This document shows positions 47,136-58,334 of a DNA stretch of 64,000 nucleotides, piece by piece. The DNA lies in the NCBI GenBank assembly GCA_963669155.1, contig OZ022596.1, positions 5,909,082-5,973,081 on the forward strand, written 5' to 3'. How positions within the stretch are numbered: position 1 is the first letter of the stretch; every line of letters begins with the position of its first letter. Origin of the DNA: Arbacia lixula (lineage: Eukaryota > Echinodermata > Echinoidea > Arbacioida > Arbaciidae). The notes under the pieces are model-generated. The model was not told the DNA's origin. It saw nothing but the letters and a program-made list of their open reading frames with translations, and ran no database searches. Position numbers and translations under genes: made by a program.

Positions 47136-47263
47136 TTATGTCCTCGATTTGTAGCATCGCTCGTAGATGACGAACAATCCAGTGCTGACGGAAGCAATCG
47201 CACAGCTTGCTCCAAAAAATTCAAAGACCATCCGAAAAGAGCCGGTCACATCATAAACAAACC
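47136..47263 (-). CDS. Carrier exon 4: last membrane segment and C-terminus
   Basis: Starts after CTCAACAG. Encodes GFVYDVTGSFRMVFEFFG, the last hydrophobic segment and the short basic end ERCYKSRT, with TAA at 47136-47138. Confidence 0.88.
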
Positions 47264-50200
47264 CTGTTGAGAGGAAAGAAGACAGAATTGAACACCAGTT
47301 TAATATTGAACTCTTAATGTGCCGAGTGGTTATTTTTTTCACTAGAAACGCAACCAGTCGACCAGATCGAAACGTTAAGCCAACGCCTCTTATCAGAGCT
47401 CACCCTTTCGAAAACACACCCCCTTTCTATCTCCTCCTTTCCTACATTTTCATTATAATCCTATATGCTAATCGCTCTCTAAGCATTTCTCTTCAGAGCT
47501 ATTCCACAGGAATAACCCCGCGCCATCTAAAGGGGTGGTTCATTCCGAAGATAAGTTGGTTTCAATGAAAGCAGAAAAATGTCTGTGAAGGTTTGACGAA
47601 AATCCGTCGAAGGACAAGAAAGTTATGATCTTTTTATATTCAAATTTTGTGACGTCGCGGGCGAGGTGCTTTCCCATATATTGTGTACAGAATAATAACA
47701 TATGAAGAGTTTTCGAAAACTAATGATAGAGCACATCGCACGTTACATCTCAAAATCAAAACTTTAAAGGTCGTAACTTTCTTATCCTTTGACGGATTCT
47801 GATCAAGCATTACCTATCATCTATCTTTCACGGGTCTCCTTTTACTGAAACTAACTTAATTTCAGGGTGAACTATCCCTTTAAAGACTAACACATGATGT
47901 ACAGTAAAATAAATCATCTAGTGTTATACATTTAATGTACACCGTGCATGTGATATGTAACAGCACATGAATACATTATCGAGATGACGTGGTTTAAGCA
48001 ATTATCTTGAAGCTCTATTTAAACAAGAAAGCAAATTCACATATTGAATGAAAACTGCCCTTGTATGCATATGAGCAACACCAATGAAACATCGTATGGA
48101 TATTAAAAAATGAACTCACTAGAAGCTATGGGGTTCCTGTGGAATAGTTAGCCTTGTAGGAAGGAAGGGTTTCTATGTACCCACAGCCGGTGTTTTTCTT
48201 TCAACTTTCATTTTCGGAATCCCCATAGTATCGAGTTTTAATCAATTTTGAAGATCCGAAGAACCAAAACTGTCCAATGGGCTTCATTTGGTGGCAATCA
48301 AAGCAGTCATCTTCGATTGCTACAACAAGATTTGAACCACACAACCTTCATTTTAAACAGTCTGATTTAAATAAACGCACTATTAAAGTGAATTAAGACA
48401 TAATGTTTCGTTTGAAAGGGAATATGTAATTATCAAAAATTATGCGAATTTGCATTGTTTTTGTTTAACATTTTTCATTTTTGATGGTAAATAATGTTTA
48501 TAGATCTGTGACATATTTTCATTGTCTGTTTTCTACTGATGTGAAACAATAGCACCTGAAATGAATAAAAACTGCCTCAAACATGAACACATGAAACATG
48601 AAAACATGAAAACATTCAAACCTGAAAATATTATTTTATATAATAGGGGAAAATTTATAAGAAATGTGAAAAGCGCGACTTTCTCCCGAGTTAGAGCAAA
48701 TATTGCCTACTTTAGTTGCAAAAAAACAATTTTTCCTGATTTCTTTATTTGAACAATATCTATGGCGCAGCAACTTCTATTTTCCAATATTACAAAGGCC
48801 CATGAAACTGATCTTTCATGGCGCAGTATCGTTTATAGAGGACGCTGTGTTCGGCGTTGGTCATTTCAGTCCCAATCTGAGGATGGGTAAAACTATCATT
48901 GATACGTTACGGTGCATGCACACACAATGAGTGGTGTGCGCACGTGTGCTTCAGTAATGCAGCTTAATCATCTGACCGAACCTTCGTGTGGCTTCGGTCA
49001 ACTCCGTGGAATTCGATCTGTTATGTTACCAGTCCGCCAAGCACGTCGGAAAGCCCGGACACACATCTATGCCCATCGATTCTGACGATCGTGCACTTGT
49101 AATGTCATATTTTAGTGAATTCTCCTTTTTTACATTTTGGCTGGATTAAACTAGAGAAGGATTTTAGATTTGAATAACATTCAAAATATTATCCCTTTTT
49201 GGAAACGTGAAAACGTGTTTATGCATATTTCTCTTCAATCAAATAGAGTGTGTCATGACGGGTAATGTAATGTCTCTCCGTGTTTATGTAAACATATCAA
49301 ATGACGAATGTAATAAAAAAAGAAGTTATGAATAGCCCCATGATCCACCTCCATGGCATGAACAACATTTCGATTGAGATATGATCTATAATGTGTGTGT
49401 CAGATATTTCTTTTCATTGTGCACCACACCTTCCAATTCAGTAACAGGTGCTATCACAGTGCGCGTTTGCTTATTGGAAACTCGAAAACATGTTTATTCA
49501 AATTTTGTGCATAAATTTGCCGTTTGTCCCCATTTGTTTATTAAAAAAAAACTTAGCAACTACTATTTACAATTATTTTGATGTCATATTTGAATGTTTT
49601 TTTTTTTTGGTACTTTCATTTTGTCTACCCATTTTGATTCTTTAGATACTTTGGAGGCGGGATAAGCATTACTAAGGAAATAAGATGAATGTTTTTCTAA
49701 GACAGATTTATACATCTTGATAACAAATAGGCCTTAATTGTGTAATGCAAATACTATACTTGCTGCATCTGTATTCTCTGTATGTTTGTCAATGTCCATT
49801 CTCATTTTTGATAATCTTTTAGTCACTCTTTATGTTTTATTTTGTTATAGAAAATTAGCACGTTGATTTGTATTAACCCTTTATTAACTTATATGAACAT
49901 ACAAACATAAAAAACACTCCCATGTCAGGGACTTTTAAAGTTATATAGGCTTGCTATAAAATGGTAGTCATTTTAACGTTTTCCGCAATGTTCCCCAAGA
50001 GTATGAGGTATAAATACCGGATGATTATATTCTCAGTAATCACAAACACCCCGGTAATTGCGGGGGCAGTATATAAGTTTTACAAAACAAATGAATGGCA
50101 ACTATGGAAATGAATCAGTTGCGAGGTTATCAAAATCTCAAAACTGTAGACCAATATGACGTTTTGTCATTTTTATGCACCCAATTCAATTATTTCCTGT

Positions 50201-53200
50201 CAGTTTCACTTACGTGAAAGTAATTTTTTTTTTACAAGATATTAGTTTATAATCATGTCGATATGTAACACGTTAGTAATTATAAAAAAGTGTTTTTTGC
50301 TGTGTTTGTTGTGGAAATGAAATGAATTTTTCAATCTTGAATTTGAATTACACCTATCAAATTGGTGCTTAAGGGTTCTATACTAATGGAAGAAAAATGA
50401 AATAAAAATCTATCGAGCAAAATATTAAGCTTGCTACTTTTACATTTTACATATAAAGACAGGGCAGTACTTATGAAGGTTTTTTTCAGAAAAAAAACGT
50501 GGAATATGAAAAATAAAAAAAATAGAAGAACTCCACCCGAATAATAGACCTGGAAAATGACTTTGAACGAAATTCCATCGAATGCTATATTGCGAGTAGC
50601 CTTCAGGCGAATTGTCCAAAACCTATCTGTTCTTGTAGATTCGGGACTAGAAAAAGGTATATCGCTACTCTCCAGTCTGGTTTTATACGATGAGGCGTAG
50701 AGGGCGATACAATATCTGGTGCAGTATGATAAATGAATGTGGACTATGGTCGCTATGACATGGGGCATTTCAAACGTAAACGAGGGTATTTTTCTTTTAT
50801 TTTCCTGATAAGGATCGTAAACCTGTTACTGATATATTTTATAAACAATATCGTTAGTGTATCCTGCTGATTCCTGCCGAGTTTCACGACTTTTATAAAT
50901 AAGCCACCCTCTCTTTAACGGTTGGCCCCTAGCTCGCCTCTGGCACTTTCAAGCCAAAGCAGGGTATTTAAAACATGTGACATGTTTGATAATGATCAGA
51001 TATCAGAGCGGAATAACCGCTTCGCAGGAACGAACAGAGCCCAACAACGCAGCCAACCACTTTCTTCTAAGCCCACCTAAGGATATTGCGTACCTGATCC
51101 TATTCCGGTTAATATGGAGCATAAGCCTGTAGCAGCCAATGAGATCCCCAAGGCGGTGAAGTAATTCTCATCCCGTACGCGTGTTGATAATGCGGCGTAG
51201 CATATCGGTAACAACGCATAGAAGCCCATACCGGATAGGAACGACAAGGTCAGGAGGTACGACAGCGACGAGTGTAGCAAGGTGAAGAAGAGGGTGACGC
51301 CGCTGAAACTGAATGCAAGTGTTAACATCTCCATGGCCCCGTTTGGGAAGAACATCAACGCAATCGCGAGCAGCACTCGAGAAAGGCAGCCTCCCGCGGC
51401 GCCGGCCAACGGCAAGAGGCTTGCGCTGGCCTCGTCCAAGCCTGCATCGATACCGAAGGATACAAGGAAGAGCATCCAGCCCAGGACGACGACGTCCTGG
51501 ATGAGTTGACATGGGATGAGAACGAGGCTGAAGACGAGCTCCTGTCTCATGACCTTCAAGCCAAGTACGGTCGCGAGGATATCCAATACCGTCCATACAT
51601 AACTCGCCCGTGCATGCGTATCCAGGGCAGCGTCTTTGTGTTTGATACGTCCACAATCCTCCCCACTAACTTGGTCTGATGTCAGGAGCGGCGTTTCCCC
51701 AGCTATGCTAGAAGTTGATGAATCACCAGTCGTGGGAAGTGGTGGTGTCTTTATTTTTCTATCTGACGAGGATGTTTCTGTCGCTGTGCCTTCTGTCTTA
51801 CGTGGCAGCCATACGGACTCCGGCACATGAAACAGCGCCCCAAAGACACCAGTGTTCATCATTAGCCCACCAATGCAAAGAAGCGCCCCCTGTAGTCCAT
51901 AGGTACTCATCAGTAGGTGGGTAACTGACGTCATCACTAGTCCACCGAGCACGTTCCCTAGCTGTGTTAACGTAATCATTGCGTTAAAGGTGTCAGCGAA
52001 GTGGTATTTCATTGCGACATATGAAGCCTGAAGCACGGTCGAGCTGCACACACCTGCAAGAAATGAGAAAAAAACAGAGGTATATAAACATTGATAAAGG
52101 TTCATTTGAGATGTATTAATTTAAAGATTATTTTATTCAGTCGAATGTCTTTAGTACTTGTTTAATCACTTAACGGTAGCCGCTTGCCATCAACTTTACA
52201 TGTGAAAGCAACATGCGGCGAAGTAAGGAGCGAGAGATGCATTCGTGAATGCTGCGTTGTCCGCATTTACTGAGTAAAAGGCGGATTCAGACCGGATCCG
52301 ACATCCGACATTCCGGGAAACGACACGATATAACATGTAAGATAAGACATTTCAGTTCACACCGACAACGACTAAACAAAATGTCGTGAAAAAAGTCGGA
52401 TGACGCGGCATTTTCTGTAGGTCAATCAATTATTAAGTTCATTGTTCAATGACCATGCATAAACACAAGGAAACTGATGTGTCTGTCACTTGCACTGGCA
52501 TCAGTGCAACATCACATGTTAGACTGAATATCTCCTGAATATCTTTCCTGCATGTGGGGTTGACACATACTGCCCTACTCTGACGAAAGGAAGCAAGTGA
52601 CAGATCACTCAAATCTCGGTTATTAGTATTCTTAGATTGTACCTAGCATTGTGCAAAAATATATTGTGCAAAAAAGGTGATAATTCACCTGCTTACCAGT
52701 ATTTGAACTGATCAATTTGATGTATGCTTAAAACAGTGTTATTGTTTACTGCATAAATGGATATAATTGTTATTTGATGTATGCTTAAGACAGTGTTCTT
52801 GTTTACCGCATAAGTGGATATAATTTTTTTTGTTAAAAAAACGACAACAACCAAACATATAATTATGTTCTGAGTTACAATTTGTGCCGAAAGGTGAGAA
52901 CAATTGTGCGTACCAGTTAATTTCTTTTTTCTTTCAAGTGATGCATATATAATCAACTGTGCTATTGTTCACTGCAAAAATTTATAAAATATTTTGTTTG
53001 TTAAAAACATGTGTGGTTAATGTCCTGGACGAAATAAGACAAGTACATGTGCTTACCACTTTTGGAAGTGATGTAATGTGAGACATGTTTTCAACTGTTC
53101 AAATCGCTCACTGCAAAAACATATAACTTTTTAATTTTGTTAACAAAATCCCCTCACATATTTATATACATACTTGGTTACTAGTCGAAGAGAAATGATA

Positions 53201-55686
53201 CATGTGCTTTCCAGTATTACAGAAGTGTCTACTTGGAATACCTTTTCAACTGTTATTGTCCATCGATAAAATGCAAATTCCTAAATGGCGTGTATTTCTC
53301 ATTGAACTATACATGTTATTTGTTTGTATATATGTAAACCATGTTTGTGTTATATGTCAAAGCAGGGCCCCCTGGTAGAACAGTGTTCAACCACTGAAGG
53401 GGCTACCCTGGGTAAATAATACGAATAAAATAAAATAAAATAAATTCCCTACAGGAAAATCAGGCCCAGAAATGTTCATCTTGCTGTGAGATATTCAATC
53501 TAACATGTGATGTTGCACTGATGCCAATGCAAGTGACAGACACATTTTGCTCATTTACAAGAAATGTGTCTTTTGTTAGTTGCTTCCTTTTGTCAGAGTA
53601 GGGAAGCAAATAGCTTACCCATTAGTAGATGTACGGAATTTATGTGACTACAGAATATTCCTATACAATGCAGTGATTATAGTGTAAAGAATACTATGGC
53701 GCGTTAATCGACACGATGACAACTCTAAGCCGAGGTCTAAATGCTGGAACTGCTCAGACCCTGTCGCATCTATTGTTCTCGATCAGACGATTCTGAGAAA
53801 AACCTTTAGAAAGAGTTGGGTAATAAGGGCCTTAAAAAAGTGAATAAATTTGCATTACACGTCCTACGATAATACTTCTGTGCATTTCGTCAGACTTCGC
53901 TAATTAAATCGGCTGTGGCGGGGAAAGGGATTTGCTTGCTTAACATCACTTCATTGAAGGCGACATTCACTGTGGTGCTTCTCGAAGCTATTACAACTCT
54001 AGCCTTGGCTCTAGATGCTGGACCTGCTCGGACCCTGGCGCATCTATTGTTCTCTACCGGACGATCCTTGAGAACAATAGTGGCTTATGGAAAGCTGGAT
54101 TGCGTAATTAGATCCTCGAAAAGAGAATAAATGTGCATTACGCGTGCTACGATAACATTTCTGTTGCATTTTGTCAGACTAAGCATTACATCAGCTGTGG
54201 CGGGGAAAGGGATTTGCTTGCTTACTTCATGAAAGCAAAATTCACGAAGAAGCTTCACAAATATCCCAAAATGTTGAGTAACAAAATTATAATTAGTTCA
54301 ACCTGATATTTTATCAATTACTGCGGAGTTTCGTGAGAAAGGCTACCAATTTGTCATCATTAACAATAGTGTGGGTTCTACATGTTCTACGTGAGATATT
54401 ACTGGCATTTTAATGCAAAAACGGGCCCCTTCTCTCTAAAGTATGTGTTCAGTTAAGATCTAGCCTACTGTGTATAAGCCTACTTCTTCAGCTGTTGAAA
54501 ATGGTATACAAAGTCACTTCATAATGCTTTGACGGAAAAAAAACACAATTAGGCTTAAAATGTAGTCATGCTGATTGAATACTCTCACTTGGTGAGAAAA
54601 CAATGGATAGGTGTTGGGGTGTTCCGTCTGAGAAGGACGAGAAGCGGGAGGGGGAGGTGGTGGTGAAGAATAGAGAAGGAGGAAGGGAAGAACTTACGGT
54701 GAAGGCGTGAGAAAGAGGGAGGAGGAAGTAGGACGGAGGAGGGAATGGGAACGGTAGAAGACTGGAGTTAGACAGTTAGAATGAAGAAATGAACAGGCTG
54801 GAAAGAATATAAAACGAAAGGCAGAGGGAAGGAAATGGAATAAAGGAAACAAGGGTGGGGGAGAAGAGGGTGGATTGAGGGCGATCCAATGTCGGAAGGT
54901 CGTACGGAGTGTCGGATGTCGGATCCAGCATGAATCCGCCTTAAAAGGTCCGTCCCTTTAAAATGCGGATCGTTTTTAACTACCATGATTACTGGCAGTA
55001 TTCCTATGAATGGTATTGCAGGACGTTCTCCTGGAAAAATGTCGGAGACCTTTTTGTGAGGTATACGACTGTAAGAGTCTGACTGGGGTGATGTTGAATG
55101 TCTGATTTATGTGGGTAGCGTGGTCTCTCAGTGAGACTCTTAACTATGAAGAAGATGACGGCGATGAATATGAAGACACAGGCGATGAATATAACAGTTC
55201 ACGATCATTTATTGACGAATCCAAAATAAGCAGTGATATGTAAATATATCAAGTAAGATGTAGTACAATCACTATGAGATCATAGTAGTAGAAGTAGCAG
55301 AGTTATATACACCGAAGGTAGTAATACTGAATATACGAACATGTGATAAGAAGATGTGGTCCGAAAAAACTATGTTAAGAGAAAACTGTGTTCTCTCTGT
55401 GACACTTTAAACCTACAAGAGGAGGCTAAAGGGAGATACGTCTATACCTGGTGGTGGTATAGAAGTCAAGTTGCTTTTCTGGAACAGAATGTCCAATATA
55501 TATCCGGGAGGAATATGTTTATCTATTTGGGAGGTTTCTCGAGCAAGACTCAACAACTTTATGAATGGGAGTGCAATTACAGTGCTAATCCCATAGTCCA
55601 GGACTCCACACACTTATGAATGGGAGTAAAGTTATAGCGTTAATCTTTGAAGGGAACTGATTGCAAGGCTTAAAGAGTCAAAGAGT

Positions 55687-55739
<53 letters not shown>

Positions 55740-55750
55740 AGAGAGGGAGG

Positions 55751-55807
<57 letters not shown>

Positions 55808-58291
55808 GAGAGAGAGAGAGAGAGAGAGTGGGTGACAATCTTCACTCTAGTGTTAATGGCATGGACTGGTGATAATCTGTGGCTCACTTCTTTGTGTCTT
55901 ATAAGCACAGAGGGAAATTGGTTCTTACACGACTATTTCAGTCAGCAAGAGCCTGTAATATTCAACACCATTCTACCCAATGTCATTTACCCGTTCTGTC
56001 TCAGCGAACATATTTCACTATAATATCTGTTTGTATCACTTATGAAGAAATGCACATGTGGCGAATAGAGAGGTAGCCCATCTCCCCAGCATGTAAGGAA
56101 AGGTCATCCTATGATGCACTTCGCAGCCAAATTTGAATTTTGTTTACAGTCCCTTCCGCTTCCGCTTGAGTGTACAGGTGTATGGCTCCGCACGTGGCCA
56201 TGACTGCAAACAAAATCAGGATGTCGATACGCATGGCATTATGGGTTGGTACCCATGCGATATGGAGAGTTAAAAGGAAAGCCTATCCTGAAGTTAAGTT
56301 AGTTTCAATAAAAACGGAAGAAAGAACATATTTGTCATGTTTATGAAGGTTTGACGAAAATCCGTCAAAGAATACGAACATGTGGTTTTGTTTGATTATT
56401 AATTTTGTGACTCCACATGCAGTTTCGTGTGCTTTATGTTGTGGACTGTTTTTTTTTTAATTGAAAATGTCATTTTTCTCAAAAGGATATGACGTCGTAG
56501 AATTAAGGCTTTGAAAAGTCATAACTGTCTTATCTTTTAACGGATTCTTGTCCAACCTTCATTAATACTTTTACTCAAATGTGTCTGCTCTGATAAAAAA
56601 AAGCCCCTTAATTTTAGGGTGGAATTTCCATGTAAAGTAGTCACATACCCATGGCGAAGAGAATGAATCCCAGTACCGTCAAGGAGCGCGTGAAGGTGAC
56701 GCCAATCAGGAACAACCCTGAACCTAGTCCACCGATGGTCGCAACTGGTCTTGGGCCATGTTTCGATATGAGGAGCTGTGCAAAGGGCGCTGCATGGTAA
56801 AGCAAAGCACCACCAAGAAAGCAGTTTTATCTCATCCGACATACTTATGTACCATCTCGGTACCAAGTCTTGAACAACACGTTTAATTAATTCATGTTTA
56901 ATGCTACTATGGGATTAACAATATTTAGTATGATGAATATCTTTAACGGACCTTTAATATGGAGCAATAAATAGTCAAAAGTTGGTATGGGATCGGTCGC
57001 AGCTAGGTTTGTTTGATTTGCACCCGTCGGCGACTGGCCGTATGTGTGAATAGGGTTATGAGGCAGCACGTCTAAAATGCTCCAATAACCACTTGCTGAT
57101 AACCGACAACCTGTCTAAGGGCGTGTTGATCAACTCTTTTTGGGTAGAATTAAGGTTTCCAAACGCGTTTAAACGAATTGATAAACGCAAAGGTGTTTTG
57201 ATTAGGGGGTTTGGAAAGCTGTTTTGGCCGTGTTTATCAACTTTTCAGAAATTTAAACGCGTTTCCAAAGGCCTTTACGAACGCGTTTCCAAACGCGAAC
57301 TCGAAAGGCCTTTCCAAACGCGTTTCCAAACGCGATTAAAAAAACGGTGCGTTTATCAACTCGATCGCCCAAGTCGAAAACCGGCCTTGTCACCGAAAAC
57401 ACGTGGTTTAAACGCGTTTCAAAATAGCTTTGCCTTTCGCTTCTTTAAACGCGTTTAGGATCGTACAAATTTGCGTGTTTCAAAACAGCTTTCCAAACCC
57501 CCTAATCAAAACACCTTTGCGTTTATCAACTCGTTTAAACGCGTTAAAAAAATAAACGCGTTTGGAAACCTTAATTCTACCCCCAAAAGAGTTGCCGAAA
57601 AAAATAAACGCGTTTGGAAACCATAATTCTACCCAAAAAAGAGTTGACGAACCCCCTTTTAAACACGCAAATTTGTACGATCCTAAACGCGTTTAAAGTA
57701 GCGAGATAAACGCAAAGCTATTTTGAAACGCGTTTCAACCACGTGTTTTCGGTGACAAGGCCGGTTCCACCGACTGCCATTGATTGTCATTGGGAGGCGA
57801 CAAGCCAGTAGCTCAGTACTTTAATGCGGGAACAGCAAGAGGCCAACACCATGCGAATAACTAGTGATGTTAATCCTGAAAGGTCGGTGAACGATCAGTT
57901 AAAGATTAGCGGCCGGTCGTTAACATTCGACAAAGGCGTCTGGTTTTGGTGCTCCGATTATTCTTGATTTCTTCTGTAACTCCCTATTTGACCGAGAAAC
58001 GAATGATATACTATTAACTTGTCTGAAAGTACGAGACTCCAGTTGTCAGTTAAGATCAGAAGAGTTCAAGAGACCGGAAGTCAGGCTTATACACTCACCC
58101 GTTATCCATGTCATAGCTATTTGCAAAGAAACAAGGAAGCCCACAGTGGCGTATGTTGAATCATATTGCACAACCATCGATGGGATTATGGTGCCCATGG
58201 ATTTCATCATTCCCACATGGAAGAAGTGCGTGCCAAACTTGGCCACAAGAACCAAGTAGCGCCTAGACACAGCTTCTGCTTCCCCACCCAT
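47136..58291 (-). CDS. SLC16 (monocarboxylate transporter)-like 12-pass carrier (4 coding exons)
   Basis: Exons in order: 58291-58099, 56789-56649, 52053-51094, 47263-47136; GT-AG introns, every junction splits a codon after base 1; total 473 aa. The major-facilitator layout is clear: six N-terminal segments (KSMGTIIPSMVV and GPRPVATIGGLGSGL match the SLC16 pattern), a long polar Ser/Thr/Glu-rich central loop, six C-terminal segments, and a GFVYDVTGS motif before the last one, typical of MCTs. The usual SLC16 signature Gly-Gly/Ser-Trp-Gly-Trp before segment 1 is absent (RRYLVLVAKFG instead), so it is a divergent member. Substrate unknown; relatives carry lactate, pyruvate, thyroid hormone or creatine across the plasma membrane. 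The start is the ATG before MGGEAEAVSRR; an acceptor at 58327-58328 implies an upstream leader exon. Confidence 0.88.
47527..47883. mobile_element. Foldback element, family 1, short copy
   Basis: 357 bp from CTAAAGGGGTGGTTCATTCC to TTTCAGGGTGAACTATCCCTTTAA (right arm read as 24 bases in the sequence; key end CCCTTTAA), in the last intron of the carrier gene. Contains GAAGGTTTGACGAAAATCCG and CCATATATTGTGTACAG. Confidence 0.82.
47884..51093 (-). other. Carrier intron 3, remainder
   Basis: AT-rich intron DNA with no exon recognised. A short word shared with 45550-45590 (CTGCTGATTC(C/T)TGCCGAGTTTC) is at about 50867-50890, so it is part of a dispersed repeat. Confidence 0.5.
51094..52053 (-). 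CDS. Carrier exon 3: segments 4-11 and central loop
   Basis: A large 960-nt exon, acceptor TTCTTGCAG, donor GGATCAG|GTACGC. It holds VAMKYHFADTFNAMITLTQ (the SLC16 segment 5 region), a central loop of roughly 75 residues rich in S, T, E and D, and six further membrane segments with a TRVRDENYFTALG stretch. Antisense frames over this exon are shadows. Confidence 0.9.
52479..53543. repeat. Foldback with internal diverged tandem repeat
   Basis: Arms of 56 bp: GTGTCTGTCACTTGCA...GAATATCTC (52479-52534) and the complement GAGATATTC...GACAC (53488-53543). A second pair, 52573-52596 and about 53577-53602 (CCCTACTCTGACGAAAGGAA and its complement), is in interleaved rather than nested order. Between the arms are about four diverged units of 140-220 bp starting with GTGCTTACCAGT-like words (52690, 52910, 53050, 53209) and containing TGTTTACTGCATAAA-like words. 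In carrier intron 2. Confidence 0.7.
53717..54250. repeat. Tandem duplication, two units of about 270 bp
   Basis: ACAACTCTA..CC..GGCTCTAGATGCTGG, GCATCTATTGTTCTC, GTGCATTACGCGTGCTACGA and GCTGTGGCGGGGAAAGGGAT occur in the same order at 53717-53990 and 53991-54250. Copies are clearly diverged. Confidence 0.8.
54640..54880. repeat. Purine-rich GGA/GAA tract
   Basis: About 240 bp almost entirely A and G on the + strand (GGGAGGGGGAGG, GGAGGAAGGGAAG), no exact period. Confidence 0.75.
55690..55828. repeat. (GA)n microsatellite
   Basis: About 140 bp of GA repeats with GGGAGGGAGAG interruptions, in carrier intron 2. Confidence 0.95.
56270..56636. mobile_element. Foldback element, family 1, decayed copy
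   Basis: TTAAAAGGAAAGCCTATCCTGA at the left (22 bases in the genome; key start TTAAAAGGAAAG) and TTTTAGGGTGGAATTTCC at the right; inside are GAAGGTTTGACGAAAATCCG and GGATATGACGTCGTAGAATT. It ends 13 bp from carrier exon 2. Confidence 0.75.
56649..56789 (-). CDS. Carrier exon 2: segments 2-4
   Basis: 141 nt, acceptor CCATGCAG, donor CCATGG|GTATGT. Encodes APFAQLLISKHGPRPVATIG and the next two membrane segments. The SKHGPRPV turn between segments 2 and 3 is the conserved major-facilitator loop. Confidence 0.9.
57118..57768. repeat. Interleaved foldback rich in AAACGCGTTT
   Basis: A 650-bp block with nine exact AAACGCGTTT palindromes (57161, 57255, 57316, 57410, 57447, 57554, 57606, 57685, 57726) and several one- or two-base variants. 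Two inverted repeats interlock: arm A (about 57131-57228) pairs with A' (57481-57596), and arm B (about 57377-57480) pairs with B' (57655-57768), in the order A-B-A'-B'. A partial second A' copy lies at 57597-57650. No coding capacity. In carrier intron 1, next to no recognisable transposon terminus. Confidence 0.88.
58099..58291 (-). CDS. Carrier exon 1 (coding): segment 1 and start of segment 2
   Basis: Residues 1-64 plus one base. Donor ATAACGG|GTGAGT at 58098. The exon continues upstream as 35 nt of 5' UTR to an acceptor GATTATAG at 58327-58334. Confidence 0.85.
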
Positions 58292-58334
58292 AGAGTTTGA
58301 TGTGATGTTGAATATCCTTTTGTAATCTATAATC

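Noticed and set aside
48930-49090. GC-richer patch with CGAACCTTCG-like words as a possible RNA gene
   Set aside because: No complete tRNA or snRNA fold or promoter element could be traced.
51168-51924. Frames antisense or out of phase to carrier exon 3
   Set aside because: Shadows of the real 960-nt coding exon.
56537-56866. 109-codon minus frame over carrier exon 2
   Set aside because: It is in a different frame from the exon that continues the carrier in phase.
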